A stretch of 64,000 nucleotides of DNA from JAADJA01 sp963840975 (GTDB lineage: Bacteria > Bacteroidota > Bacteroidia > Bacteroidales > JAADJA01), in assembly GCA_963840975.1 (NCBI GenBank), contig CAWJBC010000002.1:186001-250000 (forward strand). The letters are read 5' to 3'. The notes under the pieces were generated by a model that made no database searches, was not told the origin of the DNA, and worked only from the letters and a program-made list of their open reading frames with translations. The translations under genes were made by a program, and so were the position numbers. This document shows, piece by piece, positions 1-8,521 of this stretch. Within the stretch, counting starts at the first letter, position 1; every line of letters begins with the position of its first letter.

Positions 1-1
1 G

Positions 2-3000
2 GCATGGGATGATTCGGGTAATTTAGAAGTACCCGGACCACTTGGCAGCAGCAACAATATAAATGTTACGGTGACCAATCCGATTTATTATTCCCTTTTC
101 CCACCTACTTTACCATCAAGTCCCCCACAGGCAACAATAGGCAACGGAACAAATTCACTTGAAGTGGGAATGAAATTTAAAAGCAGTACCGATGGTTTTA
201 TCACAGGATTAAAATATTATAAAGCCGCAGGGTTCGTAGGAACCCATGTCGGGAATTTGTGGAATATCAATGGGACCAACCTTGCCACTGCAACTTTTAC
301 CAATGAAACTGCTTCCGGCTGGCAAACTGTAACATTATCAACTCCTGTTGCCATTACAGCCAACACCATTTATGTTGTGTCCTATTTTAGTCCACATGGC
401 GATTTTGTTACAACAAACCCCTATTTTACAGCCGATGTGGTTAATGGTTCTTTGACCGGTTTGGGATGGACAACTTCCCAGAGAAATGGAGTTTATATAT
501 ATTCTTCCACTTCTGCCTATCCCTATCAAAATTATGGAACAAGCAATTATTGGGCTGATGTTTTATTTACCACATCTCTCAACCCTGATGTTACACCACC
601 TACAGTATTGTCAGTATCTCCGGAAAATAATGCCGTAAATGTATCATTAACCTTTCAACCATTTGGAACATTTAGTGAAGCCCTGGCTCCAAATACTGTT
701 AATACATCAACTTTTTTAATTTATGACCCACAAAATAACCCGGTTGCGGGTTCCGTAAATCTTTCAGGAAATTCAGTAATTTTTGCCCCTACGAATCCAT
801 TTTCCTATTCAACCGTTTATACGGCAACCTTTAAAGGCGGAAGTCAGGATCCCCGCATCAAAGATTTGGCAGGTAATCCATTAGAAAGTGATTTTAGTTG
901 GTCGTTTACTACTATTAGTCCAACCCCACCCATTATTATTTCCCATCCTGAATCCCAAAATGCCTGTGTGGATTCTGAGGTAAGCTTTTTTTCTGCGGCT
1001 TTTGGAACTCCAACTCCAACTGTAAAATGGCAGGTTAGCGAGGACGGTGGTAATTCATGGAGTGATATTCCGGATGCCGTATCTCAACAATACACATTAG
1101 TAGCTACGGTGGATGACAACGAAAATGAATACAGGGCAATTTGGACAAATATTGTAGGATCAGTAAATTCTGACTCGGCTGTACTGAAGGTAATTTCAAA
1201 TATTTCCGGTAACATTGCATCTGTCAATCCTGCTATTTGCCCGGGATCATTATTTGAAGTAAAATTAGCTTCTGCTATTGGTGATGGACCCTTTTCGCTT
1301 TTGGTAAATGGAAAACAATACTCCGAAATTACAGTAGGTCAAACCTTTATAAGCATACCCATCAGGGAAACGATCTGGCAGCCCACAGCCGTTCCAACGA
1401 TTCCGGCATCATCTGATGTGCAGGCGATAGAAGTAGGTGTTAAGTTTAAAGCCATGTCTGATGGATTTATCAAAGGTATCCGTTTTTATAAAGGAACAGG
1501 AAATACCGGAGTTCACACAGGATCGCTGTGGAGTATTGCAGGTGCCCAGTTAGCAACTGCAACTTTTACTAACGAAACATCAACCGGCTGGCAGGAGGTT
1601 TTATTTGCTGCACCTGTTGCTATAACTGCCAATACCATTTATGTTGCATCCTATTTTGCTCCGGTAGGGCGATATGCAAAAAATGACAACTATTTTGCAA
1701 GCGGAGCCTATTCAAACAATTACTCTCTGCAAGCTTTAGCCCATTCATCCGGGCAGCCCAATGGTGTATATGTTTATACCCCGACAGGCGGTTTTCCTAA
1801 TCAGAATTTCGGTTCGCCCAATTACTGGGTGGATGTCGTATTTTCTTATTCCAATAGTGATACTTTTATTTCGCAGCTTACATCAATTTCAGATAGTAAT
1901 GGTTGTTTAGTTACAGGCGCTCCCCTGAGTACAGCGACTGCAACCCTTTCACAAGTTCCTGCCGGGAGCATCGGTTCAACAGGGGCTTTTTGTGAAGGCA
2001 GCGATGTGAGCCTTGTTTATACTAATTCTGTTGGCGCAGAACCTTTTTCGTTGACGGTAAACGGTAACACATATAATAATGTGACAAGCGGGGTTCCTTT
2101 TAACGTTGGGAATACAGGAACAACCGCCCCGGCTGTATCAATCTGGTCAAATAGTACTACAGGAACAGCCTATACGGATATTCAATCTACCGAGGTTGGC
2201 GTTAAATTTCGCTCATCACATTCCGGTCAGATAACCGGGATACGGTTTTATAAAACCAGTGTTGCAAATGGAGGCGTTCATACCGGGACATTGTGGTCAG
2301 CTACAGGAACTATCTTAGCCACCGCCACATTCGCGAATGAAACTTCGAGCGGCTGGCAAACAGTTACTTTTAACACTCCTGTGGATATTCTCCCGAATGT
2401 AACCTACGTTGCATCCTACCTTGCACCTCAGGGTAGATATGCCAGAGATCTTAACTATTTTACCGGCGGCGGCTATACCAATGGCGCATTGACAGCGTTA
2501 CAGGCAGGCACTGACGGTCCGAACGGCGTTTACATTTATTCATCAGGGGGTGTGTTTCCTACGCAGTCTTTTCAAAATGCCAATTACTGGGTAGATGTGT
2601 TATTTACAAACTATGCTCAAAATTATTTTGCTTTAACAAGCATCACCGATGGAAATGGGTGCAGTTCAAACGGAAATCCCATTGACACAACAATTGTAGC
2701 TATCCATGACCTTCCTTTAGTGACGCTAAATCCTGTTGCTCCGATGTGTATGTCCGCTGCACCTGTCGAACTCACGGCACAGCCAACCGGAGGAACATTT
2801 TCAGGAACCGGAATGACGGGTAGTCTTTTCGATCCAGCCATTGCAGGTATGGGAACTTTTAAAATCACTTATACTTATACCGATGGCAATGGATGTGATA
2901 ATTCAGATAGTACTGATATAATCGTTTATGATCTTCCGGTGGTAACAATAGACCCGGTTTCACCAATGTGTATTTCCGCTTCTCCGGTTGAAGTTAATGC

Positions 3001-4669
3001 CCAGCCAGGAGGCGGTATATATACAGGTACTGGAATGACAGATAGTATTTTCAACCCGGCTGTTGCTGGGGCAGGAATCTTTAAAATAAAATACTTCTAT
3101 ACTGATATTGACGGATGCGCTAATTCCGACAGTATCAATATCGTGGTTTATGACCTGCCGGTGGTAACAATAGACCCGGTTTCACCAATGTGTATTTCCG
3201 CTTCTCCGGTTGAAGTTAATGCCCAGCCAGGAGGCGGTATATATACAGGTACTGGAATGACAGATAGTATTTTCAACCCGGCTGTTGCTGGGGCAGGAAT
3301 CTTTAAAATAAAATACTTCTATACTGATATTGACGGATGCGCTAATTCCGACAGTATCAATATCGTGGTTTATGACCTGCCGGTGGTAACAATAGACCCG
3401 GTTTCACCAATGTGTATTTCCGCTTCTCCGGTTGAAGTTAATGCCCAGCCAGGAGGCGGTATATATACAGGTACTGGAATGACAGATAGTATTTTCAACC
3501 CGGCTGTTGCTGGGGCAGGAATCTTTAAAATAAAATACTTCTATACTGATATTGACGGATGCGCTAATTCCGACAGTATCAATATCGTGGTTTATGACCT
3601 GCCGGTGGTAACAATAGACCCGGTTTCACCAATGTGTATTTCCGCTTCTCCGGTTGAGGTTAATGCCCAGCCAGGCGGCGGTATATATACAGGTACTGGA
3701 ATGACAGATAGTATTTTCAACCCGGCTGTTGCTGGGGCAGGAATCTTTAAAATAAAATACTTCTATACTGATATTGACGGATGCGCTAATTCTGACAGTA
3801 TCAATATCGTGGTTTATGACCTGCCTATAGTTTCTATTGATCCCGTTGCTCCAATGTTTGTTTCCGATCCTCCAGTTGTCCTTACGGCAACACCCTTAGG
3901 GGGAGTATTCTCAGGAACAGGCATCACTGGTAGTACATTTGATCCGGCGTTATCAGGACCGGGAAACTTTGACATTGTTTATACTTTTATTGATGTAAAC
4001 GGATGCCAGAATTCAGACACAACAGAAATCGTTGTAAATATCAATCTGACAAATACGCTAAGCCTTAAGGTTTTTCTCGAAGGACCTTTCAATGAAACGG
4101 AGATGGATACTTTGCTGAATGCAGGCGGACTGCTTCCGCTAACGCAACCGTACAATTCAGCACCCTGGAGCTACCCGGGAACAGAAAGCGTAACAGTGAT
4201 CCCGAATCCCGATGTTGTGGATTGGGTACTGATCGAACTGAGGGATGCTGTTGATGCAGTTTCAGCGACTTCTGCCACGAGAATTTCACGTCAGGCGGCT
4301 TTGCTTCTGAAAGATGGAAGCATAGTGGGGACAGATGGTTCTTCTGCACTTCAGGTTAGCAATACGATTGTCAACCAGTTGTTCGTTGTCATCTGGCATC
4401 GAAACCACGTTGCCGTAATGTCTTCGGCTCCATTGGTTTTATCATCAGGAGTTTATAGTTATGATTTTTCTGCCGGCGAGAACCAGGCTTATGGCGGATT
4501 GAGCGGACATAAGGAAATTTTTGCCGGAATATGGGGTTTGTTTGGTGGTGATGCCAATTCCAATGGAACTATTGAACTGAATGATAAAGAAATATTTTGG
4601 AAACCGGAAGCAGGAAAAACCGGTTACAAACCGGAAGACTTTAAACATGAATTCTCAGGTGGAGAATAA
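2..4669 (+). CDS. Giant secreted repeat protein, DUF4082 and dockerin-like (5' partial, frameshifted 3' end)
   Basis: The frame is open to the window edge, so the GTG at 71 is not the real start. Counting from that GTG, there are three DUF4082-type domains (about residues 9-170, 435-610, 695-850; motif VGVKFRSSHSGQITGIRFYK and a conserved ATATFTNET), a Big_5-like Ig domain (175-283) and an Ig-like domain. Next come six tandem units of about 74 residues (876-1326), the middle four almost identical. The last 200 residues are a module shared with the proteins ending at 8522 and 18443 (LSLKVFLEGPFN, VDWVLIELRDA, HRNH, GGDANSNGTIELND). The protein stops at 4669 in a tail unlike its relatives. The +1 frame continues to a stop at 4725-4727 and encodes the expected NNDKNNIWLPN...TQVPN tail, so one base is probably extra near 4640. 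It is a surface or extracellular protein of unknown role, perhaps adhesive. Confidence 0.85.
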   Translation, partial: AWDDSGNLEVPGPLGSSNNINVTVTNPIYYSLFPPTLPSSPPQATIGNGTNSLEVGMKFKSSTDGFITGLKYYKAAGFVGTHVGNLWNINGTNLATATFTNETASGWQTVTLSTPVAITANTIYVVSYFSPHGDFVTTNPYFTADVVNGSLTGLGWTTSQRNGVYIYSSTSAYPYQNYGTSNYWADVLFTTSLNPDVTPPTVLSVSPENNAVNVSLTFQPFGTFSEALAPNTVNTSTFLIYDPQNNPVAGSVNLSGNSVIFAPTNPFSYSTVYTATFKGGSQDPRIKDLAGNPLESDFSWSFTTISPTPPIIISHPESQNACVDSEVSFFSAAFGTPTPTVKWQVSEDGGNSWSDIPDAVSQQYTLVATVDDNENEYRAIWTNIVGSVNSDSAVLKVISNISGNIASVNPAICPGSLFEVKLASAIGDGPFSLLVNGKQYSEITVGQTFISIPIRETIWQPTAVPTIPASSDVQAIEVGVKFKAMSDGFIKGIRFYKGTGNTGVHTGSLWSIAGAQLATATFTNETSTGWQEVLFAAPVAITANTIYVASYFAPVGRYAKNDNYFASGAYSNNYSLQALAHSSGQPNGVYVYTPTGGFPNQNFGSPNYWVDVVFSYSNSDTFISQLTSISDSNGCLVTGAPLSTATATLSQVPAGSIGSTGAFCEGSDVSLVYTNSVGAEPFSLTVNGNTYNNVTSGVPFNVGNTGTTAPAVSIWSNSTTGTAYTDIQSTEVGVKFRSSHSGQITGIRFYKTSVANGGVHTGTLWSATGTILATATFANETSSGWQTVTFNTPVDILPNVTYVASYLAPQGRYARDLNYFTGGGYTNGALTALQAGTDGPNGVYIYSSGGVFPTQSFQNANYWVDVLFTNYAQNYFALTSITDGNGCSSNGNPIDTTIVAIHDLPLVTLNPVAPMCMSAAPVELTAQPTGGTFSGTGMTGSLFDPAIAGMGTFKITYTYTDGNGCDNSDSTDIIVYDLPVVTIDPVSPMCISASPVEVNAQPGGGIYTGTGMTDSIFNPAVAGAGIFKIKYFYTDIDGCANSDSINIVVYDLPVVTIDPVSPMCISASPVEVNAQPGGGIYTGTGMTDSIFNPAVAGAGIFKIKYFYTDIDGCANSDSINIVVYDLPVVTIDPVSPMCISASPVEVNAQPGGGIYTGTGMTDSIFNPAVAGAGIFKIKYFYTDIDGCANSDSINIVVYDLPVVTIDPVSPMCISASPVEVNAQPGGGIYTGTGMTDSIFNPAVAGAGIFKIKYFYTDIDGCANSDSINIVVYDLPIVSIDPVAPMFVSDPPVVLTATPLGGVFSGTGITGSTFDPALSGPGNFDIVYTFIDVNGCQNSDTTEIVVNINLTNTLSLKVFLEGPFNETEMDTLLNAGGLLPLTQPYNSAPWSYPGTESVTVIPNPDVVDWVLIELRDAVDAVSATSATRISRQAALLLKDGSIVGTDGSSALQVSNTIVNQLFVVIWHRNHVAVMSSAPLVLSSGVYSYDFSAGENQAYGGLSGHKEIFAGIWGLFGGDANSNGTIELNDKEIFWKPEAGKTGYKPEDFKHEFSGGE
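2938..3825 (+). repeat. Four 222-bp in-frame tandem repeats
   Basis: A 222-bp unit (74 codons) occurs four times with exact period; the marker gacccggttt lies at 2951, 3173, 3395 and 3617. Copies 1-3 look identical at nucleotide level, and copy 4 shows only a few substitutions, all apparently silent. Diverged units of the same family lie on both sides (about 2700-2937 and 3826-4050). The near identity implies recent expansion or gene conversion, and copy number may be collapsed or variable. Confidence 0.95.
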
Positions 4670-4774
4670 TGACAAGAACAATATTTGGTTACCCAATATA
4701 AACAAAGAAACCCAGGTGCCGAATTGAAACTGAATATTTTTAGAATCAAATAAAGACAGGTTCCTGTTGAAAAT

Positions 4775-4809
4775 AAAAACCTTGCTGTTGATGGCAGGGT
4801 TTTTTATTT
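4775..4809 (+). terminator. Hairpin plus T-tract after the giant repeat protein
   Basis: An arm aaaaaccttgc (4775-4785) pairs with gcagggttttt (4794-4804) around a short loop, with one G-T pair, and is followed by a T-rich tract. It fits a Rho-independent terminator for the upstream gene. The same T-tract contains a -7-like box for the next gene. Confidence 0.6.
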
Positions 4810-4812
4810 TTG
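4781..4812 (+). promoter_or_regulatory. Bacteroidetes-type promoter for the D-TA-like gene
   Basis: TATTTTTG at 4805-4812 matches the -7 consensus TAnnTTTG, and a CTTG at 4781-4784 lies 20 bp upstream. The upstream-most in-frame TTG (4810) falls inside this box, so translation probably starts at the GTG at 4831. Confidence 0.4.
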
Positions 4813-4830
4813 TTGAACAATTGCAGAAAA

Positions 4831-5922
4831 GTGAAAATAGAACGCCCTACCCTTTTGGTTGATGAAAACAAATGCAGAGAAAATATTCGCAGGATTGCAG
4901 ACAAAGCCCGGCTGAATAACCTTGTTTTCCGTCCTCATTTTAAAACACATCAGTCAGCGGCAATAGGCGAATGGTTCAGGGAAGCAGGGGTTAACAGAAT
5001 TACCGTATCGTCGGTTTCAATGGCTGATTATTTTGCCGGAGCCGGTTGGCTTGACATTCTGATAGCATTTCCGGTTAACATCCTTGAAATTGAGCAAATC
5101 AACATGCTCGCTGCAAAAATAGATCTTTCACTTACCGTTGAGTCAAAAGACACAGCAGATTTTCTTAATCAAAATCTAAAAAATGAAGTTCGGGTATATT
5201 TGAAAATAGATGCCGGTTATCACAGGACAGGCATTCAGTCGGAAAGCAGAGAAGAAATACAAAGAGTGATAGAATCTGTTCAATCAAAATCCAAACTGAA
5301 ATTAGCAGGCTTCCTCACTCATTCAGGAAATACTTACAATGCCGGCTCGCGGGATGAAATTAAAAGCATTCACCATGAAGCTGTCAGAAAACTCACTGAA
5401 CTGAAAGAAATATTTTCAAATGAATCTTTTACTCCAATCGTTTCAATTGGCGATACACCGTCGTGCTGCATAATGATTGATTTTACTGGGGTTGATGAAA
5501 TACGTCCCGGTAATTTTGTCTTTTATGATGTAATGCAATACCGGCTGGGTTCCTGCTCTTTCAATGATATTGCCGTTGTACTGGCTTGCCCGGTAGTAGC
5601 CCTGCATCCTGAACGAAATGAAATGGTGATTTATGGCGGTGCCATTCATCTTTCAAAGGAATTCACCCTTAATCAGGACGGTGCAAAGAATTATGGATGG
5701 GTTGTGCATTTGGATCAAAAGGGTTGGTCCAATCCTATTCCTGATTCATTTGTCAGTTCCGTTTCACAGGAACATGGAATAATAAAAACCACTAAACCTG
5801 TGATTGATCAAATAAAAATCGGTGATTTAATTGGAATCTTGCCCATTCATTCGTGCCTGACTGCTCATGAAATGAAGGAATACCTTACTCTTGAAGGCAG
5901 GAGATTGTCTGTGATGAATTGA
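4831..5922 (+). CDS. D-threonine aldolase / D-serine dehydratase-like PLP enzyme
   Basis: The protein resembles the alanine-racemase-fold family that includes D-threonine aldolase and DSD1-type D-serine dehydratase, which act on D-hydroxy amino acids with PLP and a divalent metal. The N-terminal part has PTLLVDENKCRENI followed by RPHFKTHQ, whose lysine is the expected Schiff-base residue. Further on are YLKIDAGYHRTGI, GFLTHSGNTY and SIGDTPSC. The C-terminal half has the family metal-site pattern HSCLTAHEM (His and Cys). Length (363 residues) is normal. GTG 4831 is preferred because the earlier TTG at 4810 lies in the -7 box. The gene appears monocistronic, in the cytoplasm. Exact substrate is unknown. 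Confidence 0.82.
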   Translation: MKIERPTLLVDENKCRENIRRIADKARLNNLVFRPHFKTHQSAAIGEWFREAGVNRITVSSVSMADYFAGAGWLDILIAFPVNILEIEQINMLAAKIDLSLTVESKDTADFLNQNLKNEVRVYLKIDAGYHRTGIQSESREEIQRVIESVQSKSKLKLAGFLTHSGNTYNAGSRDEIKSIHHEAVRKLTELKEIFSNESFTPIVSIGDTPSCCIMIDFTGVDEIRPGNFVFYDVMQYRLGSCSFNDIAVVLACPVVALHPERNEMVIYGGAIHLSKEFTLNQDGAKNYGWVVHLDQKGWSNPIPDSFVSSVSQEHGIIKTTKPVIDQIKIGDLIGILPIHSCLTAHEMKEYLTLEGRRLSVMN

Positions 5923-6048
5923 TGACGAAATGTCGTGAAGCAAAGTTGCTGTCAACCTTTGAACGAATTCCGTTACTAATTGAATCACTTGTTAAAATGT
6001 AAGTGGTAAAAAATATCAGAAATTTATCATTTTATTAATGAGAAATTA

Positions 6049-6056
6049 TAAATTTG
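6049..6056 (+). promoter_or_regulatory. -7 box of the TPR lipoprotein gene
   Basis: TAAATTTG matches the Bacteroidetes -7 consensus and lies 22 bp before the ATG at 6078. It overlaps the alternative TTG start at 6054, arguing against that start. No convincing -33 element was seen. Confidence 0.4.
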
Positions 6057-6077
6057 CCCTTCCTAACACTCTGTAAA

Positions 6078-6734
6078 ATGGTCGTGAATAGTTCAAAAAA
6101 GATTTTTAACAATATTGTTTTTATCAGTTTTTCATTGGTTATCTTGGTATCATGCAGTAAATACAGCCCTGAGTTTTACTTTAAAAATGGGAATGCCAAG
6201 TACCAGCTCCAAGATTATCGCGGAGCCATTAACGATTTGGACCGGGCTATTGAAATGAATCCGGAATTTATGCAAGCCTATCACACCAGGGCAATGTGTT
6301 TTGGGGAGTTAAAAAAATATGACAAGGCAAAAGCTGATTTTGACAGGACAATTGAACTGGATCCCGATTATAAAAACGCCTACCTCAACAGGGCTTACTA
6401 CGTAAAGGTTAATTCCGGCGATTTTGCAGGAGCCATTGAAGATTATGATAAGTTCATCCAATTAAATAAAGACAGCAACAATGCTTTTGCTCTCAACAAC
6501 AGGGGATTTGCCAAACTTAAAATGAACGACCTGGAAGGTGCAAAAGATGATATTATGAAATCTTTTTCTCTTGATTCGACCAACTCATTCGTTTATAAAA
6601 ACAGGGCGCTTTACTTTCTTGCCATTGACAGCACTGCATTGGCTTGCAATGATTTAAACAAGGCAATTGAACTGGGATTCAGCATAAACTATGGGAGCGA
6701 AGCTGCTGATCTTTTAAAACAATACTGCCAGTAA
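6078..6734 (+). CDS. TPR-repeat lipoprotein
   Basis: A short basic stretch is followed by a hydrophobic segment ending in a lipobox-like LVSC, predicting an SPII-cleaved lipoprotein anchored in the cell envelope. The rest consists of about five tetratricopeptide repeats (e.g. YRGAINDLDRAIEMNPEF, YDKAKADFDRTIELDPDY), which mediate protein-protein contacts. ATG 6078 gives the best signal peptide and is spaced correctly from the -7 box. The gene is convergent with the ABC exporter genes that end 20 bp downstream. The partner is not visible from context. Confidence 0.8.
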   Translation: MVVNSSKKIFNNIVFISFSLVILVSCSKYSPEFYFKNGNAKYQLQDYRGAINDLDRAIEMNPEFMQAYHTRAMCFGELKKYDKAKADFDRTIELDPDYKNAYLNRAYYVKVNSGDFAGAIEDYDKFIQLNKDSNNAFALNNRGFAKLKMNDLEGAKDDIMKSFSLDSTNSFVYKNRALYFLAIDSTALACNDLNKAIELGFSINYGSEAADLLKQYCQ

Positions 6735-6753
6735 AAAAGCAACTCAATTTTAT

Positions 6754-7236
6754 TCAGGGGATATCTCTTCGGATGAACTGCCATCGGGAAAGCAGGAAAC
6801 AACCAAAAATTAAAAAGGTCAGAACGGTGCAGTCCAGCAAGAAATTCGCCTTGCCAAACATAAGTTTCTGAGGTTCATAATAGGAAAAGATATTGAAAGG
6901 ACCTAAGAATTTAATTGCGTCCCAAAGCTGGTTCAGAAAATATAGAAGATAAAATACCAGTGTTAATACTGCGGCATAATTACCAGCCTTTGAACCGGTT
7001 TTTGCATATACAGCAATTAGTAAAGTATAGCTCATCACCAGCACAAACAGCAGCCAGAGATTAAAACCAATTTTCAGCATATTGATGAAAAGCGCAGACG
7101 TTAAATGATGGTAAATCGCAACAGCGGAAACCGATCCGGTTAAAGCAGCAACAATGATGGCTAATAGCAACAGACAACCCGAAATCCAAAGTTGAAGGAT
7201 GAGGGATTGACGCCTGAATGGATGAGCCAGTAACAA
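6754..7236 (-). pseudogene. ABC transporter permease, C-terminal fragment after frameshift
   Basis: This frame carries the second half of an ABC-2-type membrane subunit: LLLAHPFRRQS followed by four or five hydrophobic segments and a basic end. The preceding frame (7161-7562) reads ISREMESG and then goes out of frame. Joining the two gives ISREMESG-TLELLLAHP, the usual cytoplasmic-loop motif of these permeases, and the joint needs one extra base near 7245. The start shown is only the first Met in the fragment. It may be a one-base consensus error or a real mutation. Confidence 0.75.
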
Positions 7237-7562
7237 TTCCAGTGTCCCGACTCCATTTCACGCGAAATATGTACCATCGGGATATTAATGGCATTGATTG
7301 CCAAAAGGGTAAGTACCAAAGGGTGATTAAAACCAAATGCTGCGGCTCCATCGAGAGAGAGTGTGCTAAAAAAACTTTCACTTAAATATATTTTAAGCTT
7401 CTCAGGCATTTGAGCCAACAAAGTACTGATGATAGCGGGAAGATCGAAAGTAGTAATGAGGTAAAGGATCAGAAATTGCAATAAGGTGATAAAAACCATA
7501 CTGAATATAGCAAAACTACGGTGGTTTTTCCAGATCAGTTTATAGTAACTAATGCTATTCAT
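7161..7562 (-). pseudogene. ABC transporter permease, N-terminal fragment
   Basis: The N-terminal half starts MNSISYYKLIWKNHRS, has a long transmembrane helix (about residues 18-38), then a periplasmic segment and a second helix around LVLTLLAINAINIPM. After ISREMESGH (about residue 107) the frame loses similarity. The true continuation is the -1-shifted frame down to 6754. Together they would make a permease of about 265-270 residues. It follows directly on the ATPase gene (start 7562, ATPase end about 7555), so the two form an ABC exporter operon. Confidence 0.75.
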
Positions 7563-7827
7563 CTTTCTTTCCCAGGTAATAATTCATGAAGATTTCCTGA
7601 AGATCAGGTTCAGGTAACACAATATCTGAAACAGGCAATTCAGCTAAATGCCTGGTCAAAATCTCAAAATCACCGGTGACTATAAATTCATAAGTAAGTC
7701 CCTTTTTAACGATTAAGGTGGCTCCGGGCAATTCAAGATGATCAACAGGTTGCTTTAGTGTTAATAACAATTTGCGGTTCAGCATCTTTTTCATCTGAAC
7801 TGATTGTTTCAATTTTAACGATCTCAC
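7555..7827 (-). pseudogene. ABC transporter ATPase, C-terminal fragment after frameshift
   Basis: From about 7750 downward this frame encodes DHLELPGATLIVKKG...LPEPDLQEIFMNYYLGKKDE, a typical regulatory C-terminus of exporter ATPases (the EIFxxYY ending is characteristic). It continues the ATPase ORF that ends early at 7742. The first 20-25 residues of the track ORF are out-of-frame noise. The stop overlaps the permease start by a few bases, consistent with translational coupling. Confidence 0.75.
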
Positions 7828-8455
7828 CTTTTCGAATGATGGCTACCTTGTGACAAACTCTTTCAACCTCTGCCAAATTATGCGACGACAGGAAAATGGT
7901 AATACCCCTTTCCTGGAATTCTTTCAGCAGGTCATAAAATACATTTTGCATCAACGGATCAAGTCCAATGGTAGGTTCATCTAAAATCAGGAGTTCGGGA
8001 TAACTCCAAAAAGCCTGCAAAATGCCCAGCTTTTGAATAGTTCCATGCGAAAGGTGTTTTACTTTTCGGCTGAGGTCAAAATCGGAAATACCCAATCGTT
8101 CAATTAAGCCGGGTTGAATGGCAGAATTTAAGTTTCTTAGTTGAGATAAAAGGTTTAAAAACTGAAGACCCGTAAGATTACCGTAGGCATTGAAATTCCC
8201 AGGCAGATAACCGCATTTCTGACGAATCTCTAAAGAATTGGATAGAAGATTTTTTCCAAAAACTTCTATGGCGCCTTTATCGGGTCTTAACAGATCAAGT
8301 AAAAGACGGATTGTAGTTGTTTTTCCACTCCCGTTAGGTCCAAGAAATCCGAAAATCTCACCCTTTTCAACAGTAAAGGAAATATCTTTCACACCTGTAA
8401 CCTTGCCAAAATATTTGGTTACATTGTTCAGAGAGATAACCTTTAAACTTTCCAT
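7742..8455 (-). CDS. ABC exporter ATP-binding subunit (frameshifted near its end)
   Basis: This is the nucleotide-binding subunit of an ABC exporter of the CcmA/NatA-like class, energising the adjacent permease. Walker A is GPNGSGKTT (residues 39-47), the Q-loop region lies near GYLPGNFNAYG, the signature is LSHGTIQK rather than the usual LSGGQ-like form, Walker B is LLILDEPTIGLDP, and the H-loop is SSHNL. The ORF stops at 7742 after residue 237. About 65 more residues follow in another frame (7555-7750), so the full protein would be about 300 residues. ATG 8455 is the natural start. Substrate is unknown. Confidence 0.85.
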   Translation of the reverse strand: MESLKVISLNNVTKYFGKVTGVKDISFTVEKGEIFGFLGPNGSGKTTTIRLLLDLLRPDKGAIEVFGKNLLSNSLEIRQKCGYLPGNFNAYGNLTGLQFLNLLSQLRNLNSAIQPGLIERLGISDFDLSRKVKHLSHGTIQKLGILQAFWSYPELLILDEPTIGLDPLMQNVFYDLLKEFQERGITIFLSSHNLAEVERVCHKVAIIRKGEIVKIETISSDEKDAEPQIVINTKATC

Positions 8456-8521
8456 TTAAGTTAAGATTAGCTGATAAACGAAATTTTTTTAATTTCACTC
8501 TACCCAAAGCCAGTGAACACT

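Noticed and set aside
71..73. GTG at 71 as the start of the giant repeat protein
   Set aside because: The frame is open and reads as normal protein back to position 2, so the gene begins before the window.
2938..3825. CRISPR or satellite DNA
   Set aside because: The 222-bp repeats are in frame within a long coding region and have no spacers.
4089..4349. Antisense ORF within the giant repeat protein
   Set aside because: It is a shadow of the coding frame on the other strand; composition is atypical and no motif is visible. The same applies to the many 60-120-codon antisense frames in the surface genes.
4810..4812. TTG at 4810 as the start of the D-threonine-aldolase-like gene
   Set aside because: It lies inside a -7-like box and the preceding terminator T-tract; GTG 4831 fits family alignments.
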